Below are positions 1 through 5,371 of a stretch of 5,524 nt of DNA, one piece after another. Source of the stretch: Bordetella sp. (GTDB lineage Bacteria > Pseudomonadota > Gammaproteobacteria > Burkholderiales > Burkholderiaceae_B); contig DAIDKG010000015.1 of assembly GCA_027450125.1 (NCBI GenBank), positions 1 to 5,524 of the forward strand, written 5' to 3'. A program made the translations under genes and the position numbers. Position 1 is the first letter of the stretch, and the number at the start of each line of letters is the position of its first letter. The notes below the pieces were generated by a model. The model was not told the DNA's origin. It ran no database searches and saw only the letters and a list, made by a program, of their open reading frames with translations.

Positions 1-73
1 GGCCCTGCTCATGACGGCCCCGAAGCTCGGCCGGGCGATCTCCAGGCACAGGCCCGAACCGGTGCCGCCGGCA
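1..73. other. Left-edge segment downstream of the hydrolase; no gene resolved
   Basis: This short GC-rich stretch follows the stop of the minus-strand hydrolase. No complete gene can be assigned. A minus-strand ATG at 12-10 could start another gene running off the left edge, but only four codons are visible and the ribosome binding site is weak. I see no clear terminator hairpin with a T run after the hydrolase stop, so the transcript may continue leftwards. Confidence 0.3.
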
Positions 74-1333
74 TCATTGCTTGTCGAACCAGGCCTTCCA
101 CTCGGGCACGGCATGCGCGAACGTGCCCCGGTGGGTCGTGGCACCGGTCGATACGGCCTGCACCAGGGTATTGCCGCTGCCCATCGCCTGTTGATAGGTC
201 GCCGCCAGCCGCCCCAGGCCTGTGCTGATCGCCTCGTCCGTCTCGCCATAATAATTGCGCACCGGCGTGCGGATCACCCAGCGGTAGGCCTGCGTCGAGG
301 CGACCAGGCGGCCGTAGGCCGAATCGGCGAAAAACTGCGGATCGAAGTATTGCTTGCGGATGAGCTTGTGCAGATCGGTGGGCAGATCCGCGGGATTGAA
401 GGGCTCGCGCAGATAGGCCTTGCGCGCCACGTCGTAGTATTTGGGATTGATAAGCGAGCGCGCCAGTCCGGGCACGCCGTAATAGTGCTCGAAAGAAAAG
501 GCCGACAGGATGAAGAGCGAGTTCACCCAGTCGGCATCGTTCTTGCGCGGAAAATTCAAAAAGCCGTTCAAAGCCATGAACACATCGACAGGGGCGCTGG
601 CGGTGGCCGCAGCCTGCACCGGCACGCCGGCATGCTCGAGTTTTTCCAGAAACGCCATGGTGACGAACCCGCCCTGCGACCAGCCGGCCAGAAAGAGCTT
701 GTCGCTCTTGCGCTTGAGGTCGGCGAGCACGGCCCTCGATGCCGTCAGCATGTCGTAGCAAGCCTGCTGGTGACTGGCCTTGACCATATAGCCCTCGGGC
801 TCGGTCGAATCCCCCAGGCCGAAATAGTCCGCGCCGATCAGGGCATAGCCCTGCCCCGCGAACTGCGCGATCATCAGCTGGGTCTCGGGCGATTCGTCCG
901 GGTACGACGGAACCTGGTGCTTGCCGTACACAGTACCGTGCTGATACGACACCATCGGCAATGTGCTTGCCGCCGTGTCGGGCACCGCGACCAGCCCTGT
1001 CGCCATCGTGGGCTGATTGCCCCGCTCCGGAATGACGGACGGGTACGTCACGCGATACAGCAGGACCGCATTGCGCGCCGGGGTGTATTGCACCCTGGTA
1101 CCGGCAAATTGCGGTATTTCCTTCTGCAGAATGTGATCGAGGCGCTCGACATCCCAGCGCGCGATGAGGTGGTAGCGAACGCCGGAGTTGAGCACCACGT
1201 CGGCCGGCAGCGCCGCCCTGGCAGGACTCCAGAGACCGCCGGCGGTGAGGATCAGGGTGAGGCCCAGGCGCGCGGCCAGGCCGGCACGGCGCAGGAAAGC
1301 AGCGATACGGGTTTGCATGGATAGGGTCGACAT
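74..1333 (-). CDS. Secreted alpha/beta-hydrolase (lipase/esterase-like), 419 aa
   Basis: Predicted exported serine hydrolase, probably cleaving ester bonds in lipids or small esters; the substrate is unknown. With the start at 1333, residues 1-40 form a Sec signal peptide: basic n-region (TRIAAFLRRAGLAAR), hydrophobic LGLTLILTAGGLW, and a likely cleavage after SPARA before ALPADV. The nucleophile elbow GWSQGG places the catalytic Ser at 219. The acid is probably Asp366 (YYGETDE) and the base His401 (TTHRGTF) or His407. QHGTVYGK near 131-138 would suit the oxyanion-hole strand, and GADYFGLGDS resembles the secretory-lipase/prolyl-oligopeptidase-like branch. The frame is open to an ATG at 1402, but that adds 23 residues ahead of a normal signal peptide; ATG 1318 is also possible. 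None of the starts has a strong Shine-Dalgarno. It lies downstream of the MocR gene on the same strand and may be co-transcribed with it. The family is confident, the exact enzyme is not. Confidence 0.85.
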   Translation of the reverse strand: MSTLSMQTRIAAFLRRAGLAARLGLTLILTAGGLWSPARAALPADVVLNSGVRYHLIARWDVERLDHILQKEIPQFAGTRVQYTPARNAVLLYRVTYPSVIPERGNQPTMATGLVAVPDTAASTLPMVSYQHGTVYGKHQVPSYPDESPETQLMIAQFAGQGYALIGADYFGLGDSTEPEGYMVKASHQQACYDMLTASRAVLADLKRKSDKLFLAGWSQGGFVTMAFLEKLEHAGVPVQAAATASAPVDVFMALNGFLNFPRKNDADWVNSLFILSAFSFEHYYGVPGLARSLINPKYYDVARKAYLREPFNPADLPTDLHKLIRKQYFDPQFFADSAYGRLVASTQAYRWVIRTPVRNYYGETDEAISTGLGRLAATYQQAMGSGNTLVQAVSTGATTHRGTFAHAVPEWKAWFDKQ

Positions 1334-1349
1334 CGCATGGAAATGGCTT

Positions 1350-1400
1350 GCGCCGGACGGCGGCAGTTTACTGCAGGCCCCAATCCCCAGGGTCCGGCGC
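1350..1400. repeat. Nested inverted repeat between the regulator and hydrolase genes
   Basis: The outer arms are perfect 9-bp complements, GCGCCGGAC at 1350-1358 and GTCCGGCGC at 1392-1400. Inside lies a palindrome, GCAGT-TT-ACTGC, at 1363-1374. In minus-strand RNA this could fold as a stem just before the hydrolase signal peptide; there is no T run, so it does not look like an intrinsic terminator. The 12-bp inner palindrome could be a protein-binding site. Its role in separating or attenuating expression of the two genes is inference. Confidence 0.45.
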
Positions 1401-1419
1401 ATCCGCTACGCCGGCCGCA

Positions 1420-2832
1420 TCACGCAGCCAGCGCCCGGGCGATGGTCCCGACCGTCTTGAGCGCCGCATGGAATTTTTTGTCGTCCGGATGTCCGAAGTT
1501 GATTCGCACATGGTGCTTGAAGCGATGGTCGGCCGAGAACAAATGGCCTGGCGCCAGGCTGATGCCTTGCGAAAGGGCCAGCCGGTGCAGCTCCAAGGCG
1601 TCGACCCGAGGCGGAAGCTCCACCCAGATGAAATAGCCGCCTTCCGGCTGCGTGGCCCGCGTGCCGGCCGGAAAGTGCCTGGCAATGCCGCGCAACGTCG
1701 CATGCCGATGCCGTGCCAGCGTCGCCCGCAGTTGGCGCAGATGCCGGTCATACCCGCCGCGTTCAAGGTATTCGCTCAAGCCCTCCTGCGACGGCAAGGG
1801 CGCGGCGATGGAACTCATGAGCTTGCGCTGCGCCACCTCGCGGGCGAAGCGGCCCGCCGCGACCCAGCCGACGCGGTAGCCCGGCGCCAGCGACTTGGAG
1901 AAGGAACTGCAGTGCATGACCCAGCCCGCGCGGTCCCACGCCTTGGCGGGCCGGGGCTTGCGGGTGCCGAAGTACAGCTCGCCATACACGTCATCTTCGA
2001 TCAGCGGCACCTCGCGCCTGGCGAGCAGGTCCACCAGCGCCTCTTTGGCATCGTCCGGCATCAGACTGCCCAGGGGATTCTGGAAATTGGGCATGAGCCA
2101 GCAGGCCTTGACCGGATGCCGTTCCATGACCGCAGCCAGCGCGGCCACGTCGATGCCCGTGCGCGGATGGGTGGCGATTTCGACGGCGCGCAGCTTGCGT
2201 CGTTCCAGCGCCTGCAGCGCGGCATAGAAGGTCGGGGATTCCACGGCCACCAGGTCGCCGGGCTGGGTGACGCTCTCCAGGCACAGGTTCAGCGCCTCCA
2301 TCGCGCCGTTGGTGATGACCAGTTCCTCGGTGTCCACGCCGCAACCCATGCCGAGATAGCGCAGGCCGATCTGGCGGCGCAACGCGGCGCTGCCAGGCGA
2401 AAGGTCTTCGACCGTGCGCCAGGGGTCCAGCCGGCGCAGCGCCTTGCCCGTGGCGAGCGCGAGCTTGGGCAAAGGGAACAGCAGCGGGCTGGGGAAGGCC
2501 GACCCCATCGGCACGAGCGCCCGGTTCCTGGCGTGGCCCAGCACCTGGAAAACCAGTTCGGACACCTCGACGGCGCGCTCTTTCGCCACCGGCATGGAGC
2601 CCTCGGGCTCCTGCTGCCAGCTCACCGTGTGGCTGACGAAATAGCCCGAGCGCGGGCGGGCCTCGATCAGCCCGCGCGCCTCCAGCAGGTAGTACGCCTC
2701 GAAGACGGTGGACGGACTCACGCCCCGGCTGCGGCTCGCCTGCCGCACCGAAGGCACACGCTCGCCCGGCCGCAACTGGCCGTGTGCAATGGACTCGGCG
2801 ATCTCTTGTGCGAGGGCTTCGTAGCGCTTCAT
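1420..2832 (-). CDS. MocR-family (GntR/aminotransferase fusion) transcriptional regulator, 470 aa
   Basis: PLP-binding transcription factor of the GntR superfamily, MocR subfamily (relatives PdxR, GabR, TauR). Residues ~4-68 are a winged helix-turn-helix: LRPGERVPSVRQ, then the recognition region GVSPSTVFEAYYLLEARG and wing RPRSGYFV. After a linker, residues ~105-470 are a fold-type I aminotransferase domain. The PLP Schiff-base lysine is Lys313 in SSFSKSLAPGYRVGW; other family landmarks are NGAMEAL (175-181), PNFQNPLG (248-255), EDDVYGEL (279-286) and Arg443 in VRINFG for a substrate carboxylate. All key PLP residues are present, so it should bind the cofactor. Length is normal for the family. 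It begins with an ATG and is preceded by an AT-rich region with a candidate promoter and an inverted repeat, suggesting autoregulation. MocR regulators usually control a divergent gene; here the obvious partner is the downstream hydrolase. The effector is unknown. Confidence 0.95.
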   Translation of the reverse strand: MKRYEALAQEIAESIAHGQLRPGERVPSVRQASRSRGVSPSTVFEAYYLLEARGLIEARPRSGYFVSHTVSWQQEPEGSMPVAKERAVEVSELVFQVLGHARNRALVPMGSAFPSPLLFPLPKLALATGKALRRLDPWRTVEDLSPGSAALRRQIGLRYLGMGCGVDTEELVITNGAMEALNLCLESVTQPGDLVAVESPTFYAALQALERRKLRAVEIATHPRTGIDVAALAAVMERHPVKACWLMPNFQNPLGSLMPDDAKEALVDLLARREVPLIEDDVYGELYFGTRKPRPAKAWDRAGWVMHCSSFSKSLAPGYRVGWVAAGRFAREVAQRKLMSSIAAPLPSQEGLSEYLERGGYDRHLRQLRATLARHRHATLRGIARHFPAGTRATQPEGGYFIWVELPPRVDALELHRLALSQGISLAPGHLFSADHRFKHHVRINFGHPDDKKFHAALKTVGTIARALAA

Positions 2833-2848
2833 GGTGTTTTGTCATCGC

Positions 2849-2865
2849 GTGCATCTGATATGCAC
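2849..2865. promoter_or_regulatory. Candidate operator, GTGCAT-N5-ATGCAC
   Basis: A perfect 6-bp inverted repeat with a 5-bp spacer lies 17 bp upstream of the MocR start codon and downstream of its candidate promoter, a position where a bound repressor could block transcription. The octamer CATCTGAT, which overlaps the repeat at 2852-2859, recurs at 2930-2937, 78 bp away. Binding by the MocR protein is inference from position only. Confidence 0.4.
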
Positions 2866-2883
2866 AAGTTGCGGATCGATGCC

Positions 2884-2913
2884 ACTGTACTTTTACAAGA
2901 TTTTTCTTGGCAA
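2884..2913 (-). promoter_or_regulatory. Candidate sigma70-type promoter for the MocR gene
   Basis: On the minus strand, TTGCCA (2913-2908, 5 of 6 to the -35 consensus) is followed after 18 bp by TACAGT (2889-2884, 4 of 6 to the -10 consensus). It lies within the AT-rich island upstream of the regulator and would give a leader of about 40-45 nt containing the inverted repeat at 2849-2865. Predicted by eye only. Confidence 0.4.
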
Positions 2914-2964
2914 ATTAACTTATTCGGCTCATCTGATCTGCTGTTTATTCGATGAATCTGAGTC

Positions 2965-2970
2965 TGTAAT
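2965..2970 (+). promoter_or_regulatory. Possible -10 element for the small membrane-protein gene
   Basis: TGTAAT matches the -10 consensus at 5 of 6 positions and sits at the plus-strand side of the AT-rich intergenic island. No good -35 is visible 16-18 bp upstream, so a regulator or an alternative site may be needed. A start here would leave a leader of roughly 135 nt before the ATG at 3113. Confidence 0.25.
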
Positions 2971-3112
2971 TTGGGCGGCTGCCCTGGCACAGTAGCGGCT
3001 ACAGGCGTGAGGATCGTCGCGGGATCCTATGCCGCATCCAATTCGGCTCGAACCATTCGTTTACCTGGCTACGGCTAATTTCCAGGCTGCTGTGCAGCGC
3101 TTTGAGGACATC

Positions 3113-3253
3113 ATGGAGTGGGTTCCTATTTTCTTGATCACGTTCAAGCTGCTCGTGCTGGGCACGTGCATTTTCTTCGCCATCAAGTCTCATCATGACG
3201 GCGAAAAGGAAGAGAAAGAAAAAGAGAAGAAAAGAGCAATCAACGGATCGTAA
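3113..3253 (+). CDS. Small single-pass membrane protein with charged C-terminal tail, 46 aa
   Basis: I do not recognise a named family. The protein has a short N-terminus (MEWVP), one hydrophobic segment at about residues 3-24 (IFLITFKLLVLGTCIFFAI) interrupted by a single Lys12, then KSHHD and an extremely charged tail of alternating Glu and Lys (residues ~30-41), encoded by a 34-nt all-purine tract at 3203-3236. Topology by charge would be N-out, tail in the cytoplasm. The start at 3113 is chosen because GAGGA at 3104-3108 lies 4 nt upstream; the frame is open to an ATG at 3029, but that would add 28 unremarkable residues and has only a weak ribosome site. The gene stands alone, upstream of a strong terminator. 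Codon phase, ribosome site and membrane segment make a real gene likely; function unknown. Confidence 0.65.
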   Translation: MEWVPIFLITFKLLVLGTCIFFAIKSHHDGEKEEKEKEKKRAINGS

Positions 3254-3294
3254 ACGCCGGCATACTGGCTTACATTCGTGCAGCTAAATTTCCT

Positions 3295-3309
3295 GCCGTG
3301 ATTCACGGC
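3295..3309. repeat. Small palindrome GCCGTG-ATT-CACGGC
   Basis: Perfect 6-bp arms with a 3-nt centre, 41 bp after the stop of the small membrane-protein gene. It could form a hairpin in its transcript, but no T run follows, so it is not an intrinsic terminator by itself. It may protect the mRNA 3' end ahead of the real terminator; this is inference. Confidence 0.35.
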
Positions 3310-3349
3310 CTGGAAAGGTCTACGAGACTCCGGCCAAATCTGGAAAAAC

Positions 3350-3387
3350 AAAAAGCCCCAAAAATCATTGAGTTTTTGGGGCTTTTT
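3350..3387. terminator. Bidirectional intrinsic terminator
   Basis: A perfect 15-bp inverted repeat: A5-GCCCC-A5 at 3350-3364, an 8-nt loop TCATTGAG, then T5-GGGGC-T5 at 3373-3387. In either strand the RNA forms a GC-core stem followed by five U residues. It lies between the plus-strand small membrane-protein gene and the 3' end of the minus-strand tRNA-Ser (9 nt away), so it can end both convergent transcripts. Confidence 0.92.
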
Positions 3388-3396
3388 AGTATTTCT

Positions 3397-3487
3397 TGGC
3401 GGACAGAGGGGGATTCGAACCCCCGATACGCTATTCACGTATACACGCTTTCCAGGCGTGCGCCTTCAACCGCTCGGCCACCTGTCC
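3397..3487 (-). tRNA. tRNA-Ser, anticodon GGA
   Basis: Complete 91-nt class II tRNA with encoded CCA (complement of 3397-3399) and discriminator G. The acceptor stem pairs GGACAGG with TCTGTCC, with one G-U at position 7. The anticodon stem CACGC/GCGTG frames the loop CTGGAAA, with GGA at 3453-3451, reading UCC and UCU serine codons. The long variable arm (TACG/CGTA stem) is typical of serine tRNAs, and the T arm GGGGGTTCGAATCCCCC is canonical. The terminator begins 9 nt past the CCA. No second copy of the 3' end is seen in the window, so there is no sign of an integrated element here. Confidence 0.97.
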
Positions 3488-3558
3488 TGATCCGGCAATT
3501 TCGCGCGAGAAACCAGCAACGGCCGGACTAAGCAAGCGCGAAAAATCGGTAATCGACG

Positions 3559-3567
3559 ATTCTAGCA
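3559..3567 (-). promoter_or_regulatory. Extended -10 promoter element for tRNA-Ser
   Basis: On the minus strand TGC-TAGAAT combines an extended -10 TG with a 5-of-6 -10 hexamer, about 70 bp upstream of the mature tRNA 5' end. A convincing -35 is not visible at 16-18 bp, which is tolerable for extended -10 promoters. The following CGTCG is G/C-rich, as is common in stable-RNA discriminators under stringent control. The precursor would carry a 5' leader of about 64 nt to be removed by RNase P. Confidence 0.5.
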
Positions 3568-3779
3568 GAAATCCTCTACATACGTATCGCTCTCCCGCCT
3601 CTCGGCCCGCAGGATGGCCAACGGCGCAAGCGGCCGGGCGCAGGGCAGGCCCATCGTTCATGGGATGGAACTGTGTGTGCGAATGAGGCCGCCTAGCGAT
3701 ACGGCTCCCTCGCCCTTATCCTCTTTCCATGTCCCGCGCCCTCGACGCGGACACCTGGAAACGCAAGCTTGGAGACCGC
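3568..3779. other. Intergenic region between the tRNA promoter and the pirin gene
   Basis: No gene is supported here. It must contain the pirin promoter, but I cannot identify one with confidence. The pirin frame is open to an ATG at 3729, but that codon is preceded by a pyrimidine-rich stretch without a ribosome site. An 8-bp palindrome ATACGTAT lies at 3580-3587, near the -35 area of the tRNA promoter. Confidence 0.4.
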
Positions 3780-4646
3780 ATGAAGAACATCCTCGGCATC
3801 TATAGCGCCCCTGGGCAGCACTGGGTCGGCGACGGCTTTCCCGTTCGCTCGCTGTTCGGCTACGACGGCCTGGGCCGGCAACTGAGCCCCTTCCTGCTGC
3901 TCGACCACGCCGCGCCCACCCGCTTCGAACCGGCCGCGCGGCCCCGCGGCGTGGGCCAGCATCCGCACCGCGGCTTCGAGACGGTGACCATCGTCTACCA
4001 GGGCGAGCTGGAGCACCGTGACTCCACCGGCGCGGGCGGCACCATAGGCCCCGGCGACGTGCAGTGGATGACCGCCGGCGGCGGCATCCTGCACGAGGAA
4101 TTCCACTCGCGTGCCTTCACCGCAAGCGGCGGCACCATCGAAATGGCGCAGCTCTGGGTCAACCTGCCAGCCAGGGACAAGATGACCGAGCCCAACTACC
4201 AGACGCTGCTGGATGCGCAGATTCCTTCGGTGGATCTGCCCGGCGGCGCGGGCCGGGTGCGGGTGATCGCGGGCGAATTCGACGGGCGTCGCGGGCCGGC
4301 CCGCACGTTCACGCCCATGGACGTGTGGGATATTCGCCTGAACCAGGGCGGCCTCGGCCGTTTCCCGGCGCAGGACGGCCGCACGCTGGCCGCGGTCGTG
4401 CTGCGCGGCACGGTGCAGATCGACGGCAACGCCATCGCGCGCGAGGGCCAGCTGGTGCATTGGGACCGCAGCGGCGGCACGGTGGACATCGAGGCCAACA
4501 GCGACGCAGTGCTGCTGTGGCTGTCGGGCGAACCCATCGACGAACCCGTGGTCGGCTACGGCCCGTTCGTGATGAACAGCGAAAGCGAAATCCGCCAGGC
4601 CGTGTCCGACTTCAACAGCGGCCGTTTCGGACGACTCGAAAAATAA
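3780..4646 (+). CDS. Pirin family bicupin protein, 288 aa
   Basis: Cytoplasmic iron-binding bicupin of the pirin family. In other bacteria, family members have been reported as quercetin 2,3-dioxygenases (E. coli YhhW) or as modulators of pyruvate metabolism (Serratia pirin); this one's substrate is unknown. The N-terminal cupin (~20-125) carries the four metal ligands expected from human pirin: His61 and His63 in GQHPHRGFETVT, and His105 and Glu107 in GGGILHEEFH. PGDVQWMTAG (91-100) is a family hallmark. The second cupin (~160-265) ends in the conserved stretch EPVVGYGPFVMN followed by an acidic/basic tail. The ATG at 3780 is chosen because GGAG at 3771-3774 lies 5 nt upstream and the protein then starts like other pirins; ATG 3729 would add 17 residues. 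It is 56 bp upstream of the CoA-transferase genes on the same strand and may share their transcript. Family call is firm; enzymatic role is not. Confidence 0.95.
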   Translation: MKNILGIYSAPGQHWVGDGFPVRSLFGYDGLGRQLSPFLLLDHAAPTRFEPAARPRGVGQHPHRGFETVTIVYQGELEHRDSTGAGGTIGPGDVQWMTAGGGILHEEFHSRAFTASGGTIEMAQLWVNLPARDKMTEPNYQTLLDAQIPSVDLPGGAGRVRVIAGEFDGRRGPARTFTPMDVWDIRLNQGGLGRFPAQDGRTLAAVVLRGTVQIDGNAIAREGQLVHWDRSGGTVDIEANSDAVLLWLSGEPIDEPVVGYGPFVMNSESEIRQAVSDFNSGRFGRLEK

Positions 4647-4652
4647 TAGAAT
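4647..4652 (+). promoter_or_regulatory. Possible -10 element before the CoA-transferase genes
   Basis: TAGAAT directly follows the pirin stop codon, and the extended string TAGAATCGCCG matches the tRNA-Ser -10 region TAGAATCGTCG at 10 of 11 bases. The -35 region (around 4624-4630, TTTCGG) is poor, so the CoA-transferase genes may instead be read from the pirin promoter. Confidence 0.28.
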
Positions 4653-4702
4653 CGCCGGGGAGACATTCGGGCGCTCCGCAAGAAAACCAAGGAACCGTTG
4701 CG

Positions 4703-5371
4703 GTGATAAACAAAATCCAGCCCTCGATCATGCAGGCGCTGCAAGTCATACCCGACGGCGCCTCGATCCTGGTGGGCGGGTTCGGCGAGGCCGGCATTCC
4801 CTTCGAGCTCCTGCATGCGCTGCGCGACCTGGGGCGGCGCGAGCTGACGATCATCAGCAACAACAGCGGCACCGAGCAGGTGGGCATCGCCGCGCTGATC
4901 GTGGCCGGACTGGTGCGCAAGATCATCTGCTCGCATCCGCGTCCACCCAAGTCGGAGGTCTTCGCGGCGGCCTACCGCGCGGGCAAGATCGAGCTGGAAG
5001 TGGTGCCCCAGGGCACCCTGGCCGAGCGGCTGCGCGCCGCGGGCGCCGGACTGGGGCCGTTCTTCACGCCCACCGGCTATGGCACGCTGCTGGCCCAGGG
5101 CAAGGAGACGCGCACGGTCGACGGCGTGAACTACGTACTCGAGCACCCGCTGCACGGCGACTTCGCGCTGGTCAGGGCCGATCTGGGCGACCGCATGGGC
5201 AACCTCACCTATCGCTGGGCCGCGCGCAACTTCAACCCCGTGATGTGCATGGCGGCGCGCCACACCATCGCCCAGGTCAATCGCGTGGTCGAACTGGGCG
5301 AGCTCGCCCCCGAGCACGTGATGACGCCGGGGATCTTCGTGCAGACCGTGGTGCCTGTGGGACAAGAATGA
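4703..5371 (+). CDS. pcaI: 3-oxoacid CoA-transferase subunit A, probably 3-oxoadipate CoA-transferase (PcaI-like), 222 aa
   Basis: Alpha subunit of a heteromeric family I CoA-transferase. In the beta-ketoadipate pathway this enzyme moves CoA from succinyl-CoA to 3-oxoadipate, giving 3-oxoadipyl-CoA and succinate. DGASILVGGFGEAGIP (residues 18-33) fits the CoA-transferase subunit A signature. The later blocks VPQGTLAERLRAAGAG, TPTGYGT, GNLTYRWAARNF and the C-terminal HVMTPGIFVQTVV read most like PcaI/CatI rather than acetoacetate-type AtoD, though a succinyl-CoA:3-ketoacid (ScoA) role cannot be excluded. The start is GTG at 4703, with AAGGA at 4689-4693 about 9 nt upstream; the next in-frame ATG (4730) leaves only eight residues before the signature motif. 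The frame stays open far upstream through the pirin gene, but that part is not coding. The stop overlaps the subunit B start as ATGA, implying coupled translation and 1:1 assembly. Confidence 0.9.
   Translation: MINKIQPSIMQALQVIPDGASILVGGFGEAGIPFELLHALRDLGRRELTIISNNSGTEQVGIAALIVAGLVRKIICSHPRPPKSEVFAAAYRAGKIELEVVPQGTLAERLRAAGAGLGPFFTPTGYGTLLAQGKETRTVDGVNYVLEHPLHGDFALVRADLGDRMGNLTYRWAARNFNPVMCMAARHTIAQVNRVVELGELAPEHVMTPGIFVQTVVPVGQE

Noticed and set aside
1..72. Minus-strand frame reading GGTGSGLCLEIARPSF, resembling a histidine-kinase G2 box
   Set aside because: Only about 24 codons are visible, the usual GLGL spacing is not matched, and upstream the frame overlaps the intact hydrolase in another phase with no other kinase boxes. 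Probably chance in GC-rich, glycine-coding DNA.
11..1324. Long plus-strand open frame opposite the hydrolase
   Set aside because: Its translation is Arg/Gly/His-rich with no recognisable domain, and it mirrors a clear hydrolase with signal peptide and catalytic motif; such shadows are common in GC-rich genomes.
1348..2955. Long plus-strand open frame (535 codons) opposite the MocR gene
   Set aside because: It covers an unmistakable MocR protein on the other strand, lacks a ribosome site, and shows the Arg/Gln/His-rich composition of an antisense shadow.
2992..3002. 11-bp palindrome GTAGC-G-GCTAC in the leader of the small membrane-protein gene
   Set aside because: Arms are only 5 bp with a 1-bp centre and no T run or linked motif; expected by chance.
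3397..3487. tRNA-Ser as an integration site for a genomic island
   Set aside because: No repeated tRNA 3' end, integrase or phage-like gene is visible within the window.
3298..3686. Plus-strand open frames with peptides such as GGFEPPIRYSR and EGDSNPRY
   Set aside because: They are antisense translations of the tRNA-Ser gene, a familiar database artefact; the tRNA fold is unambiguous.
4064..4702. Upstream extension of the CoA-transferase A frame through the pirin gene, suggesting a fusion
   Set aside because: The extra part is an out-of-frame reading of pirin with no domain; GTG at 4703 has a suitable ribosome site and gives a protein of normal family length.
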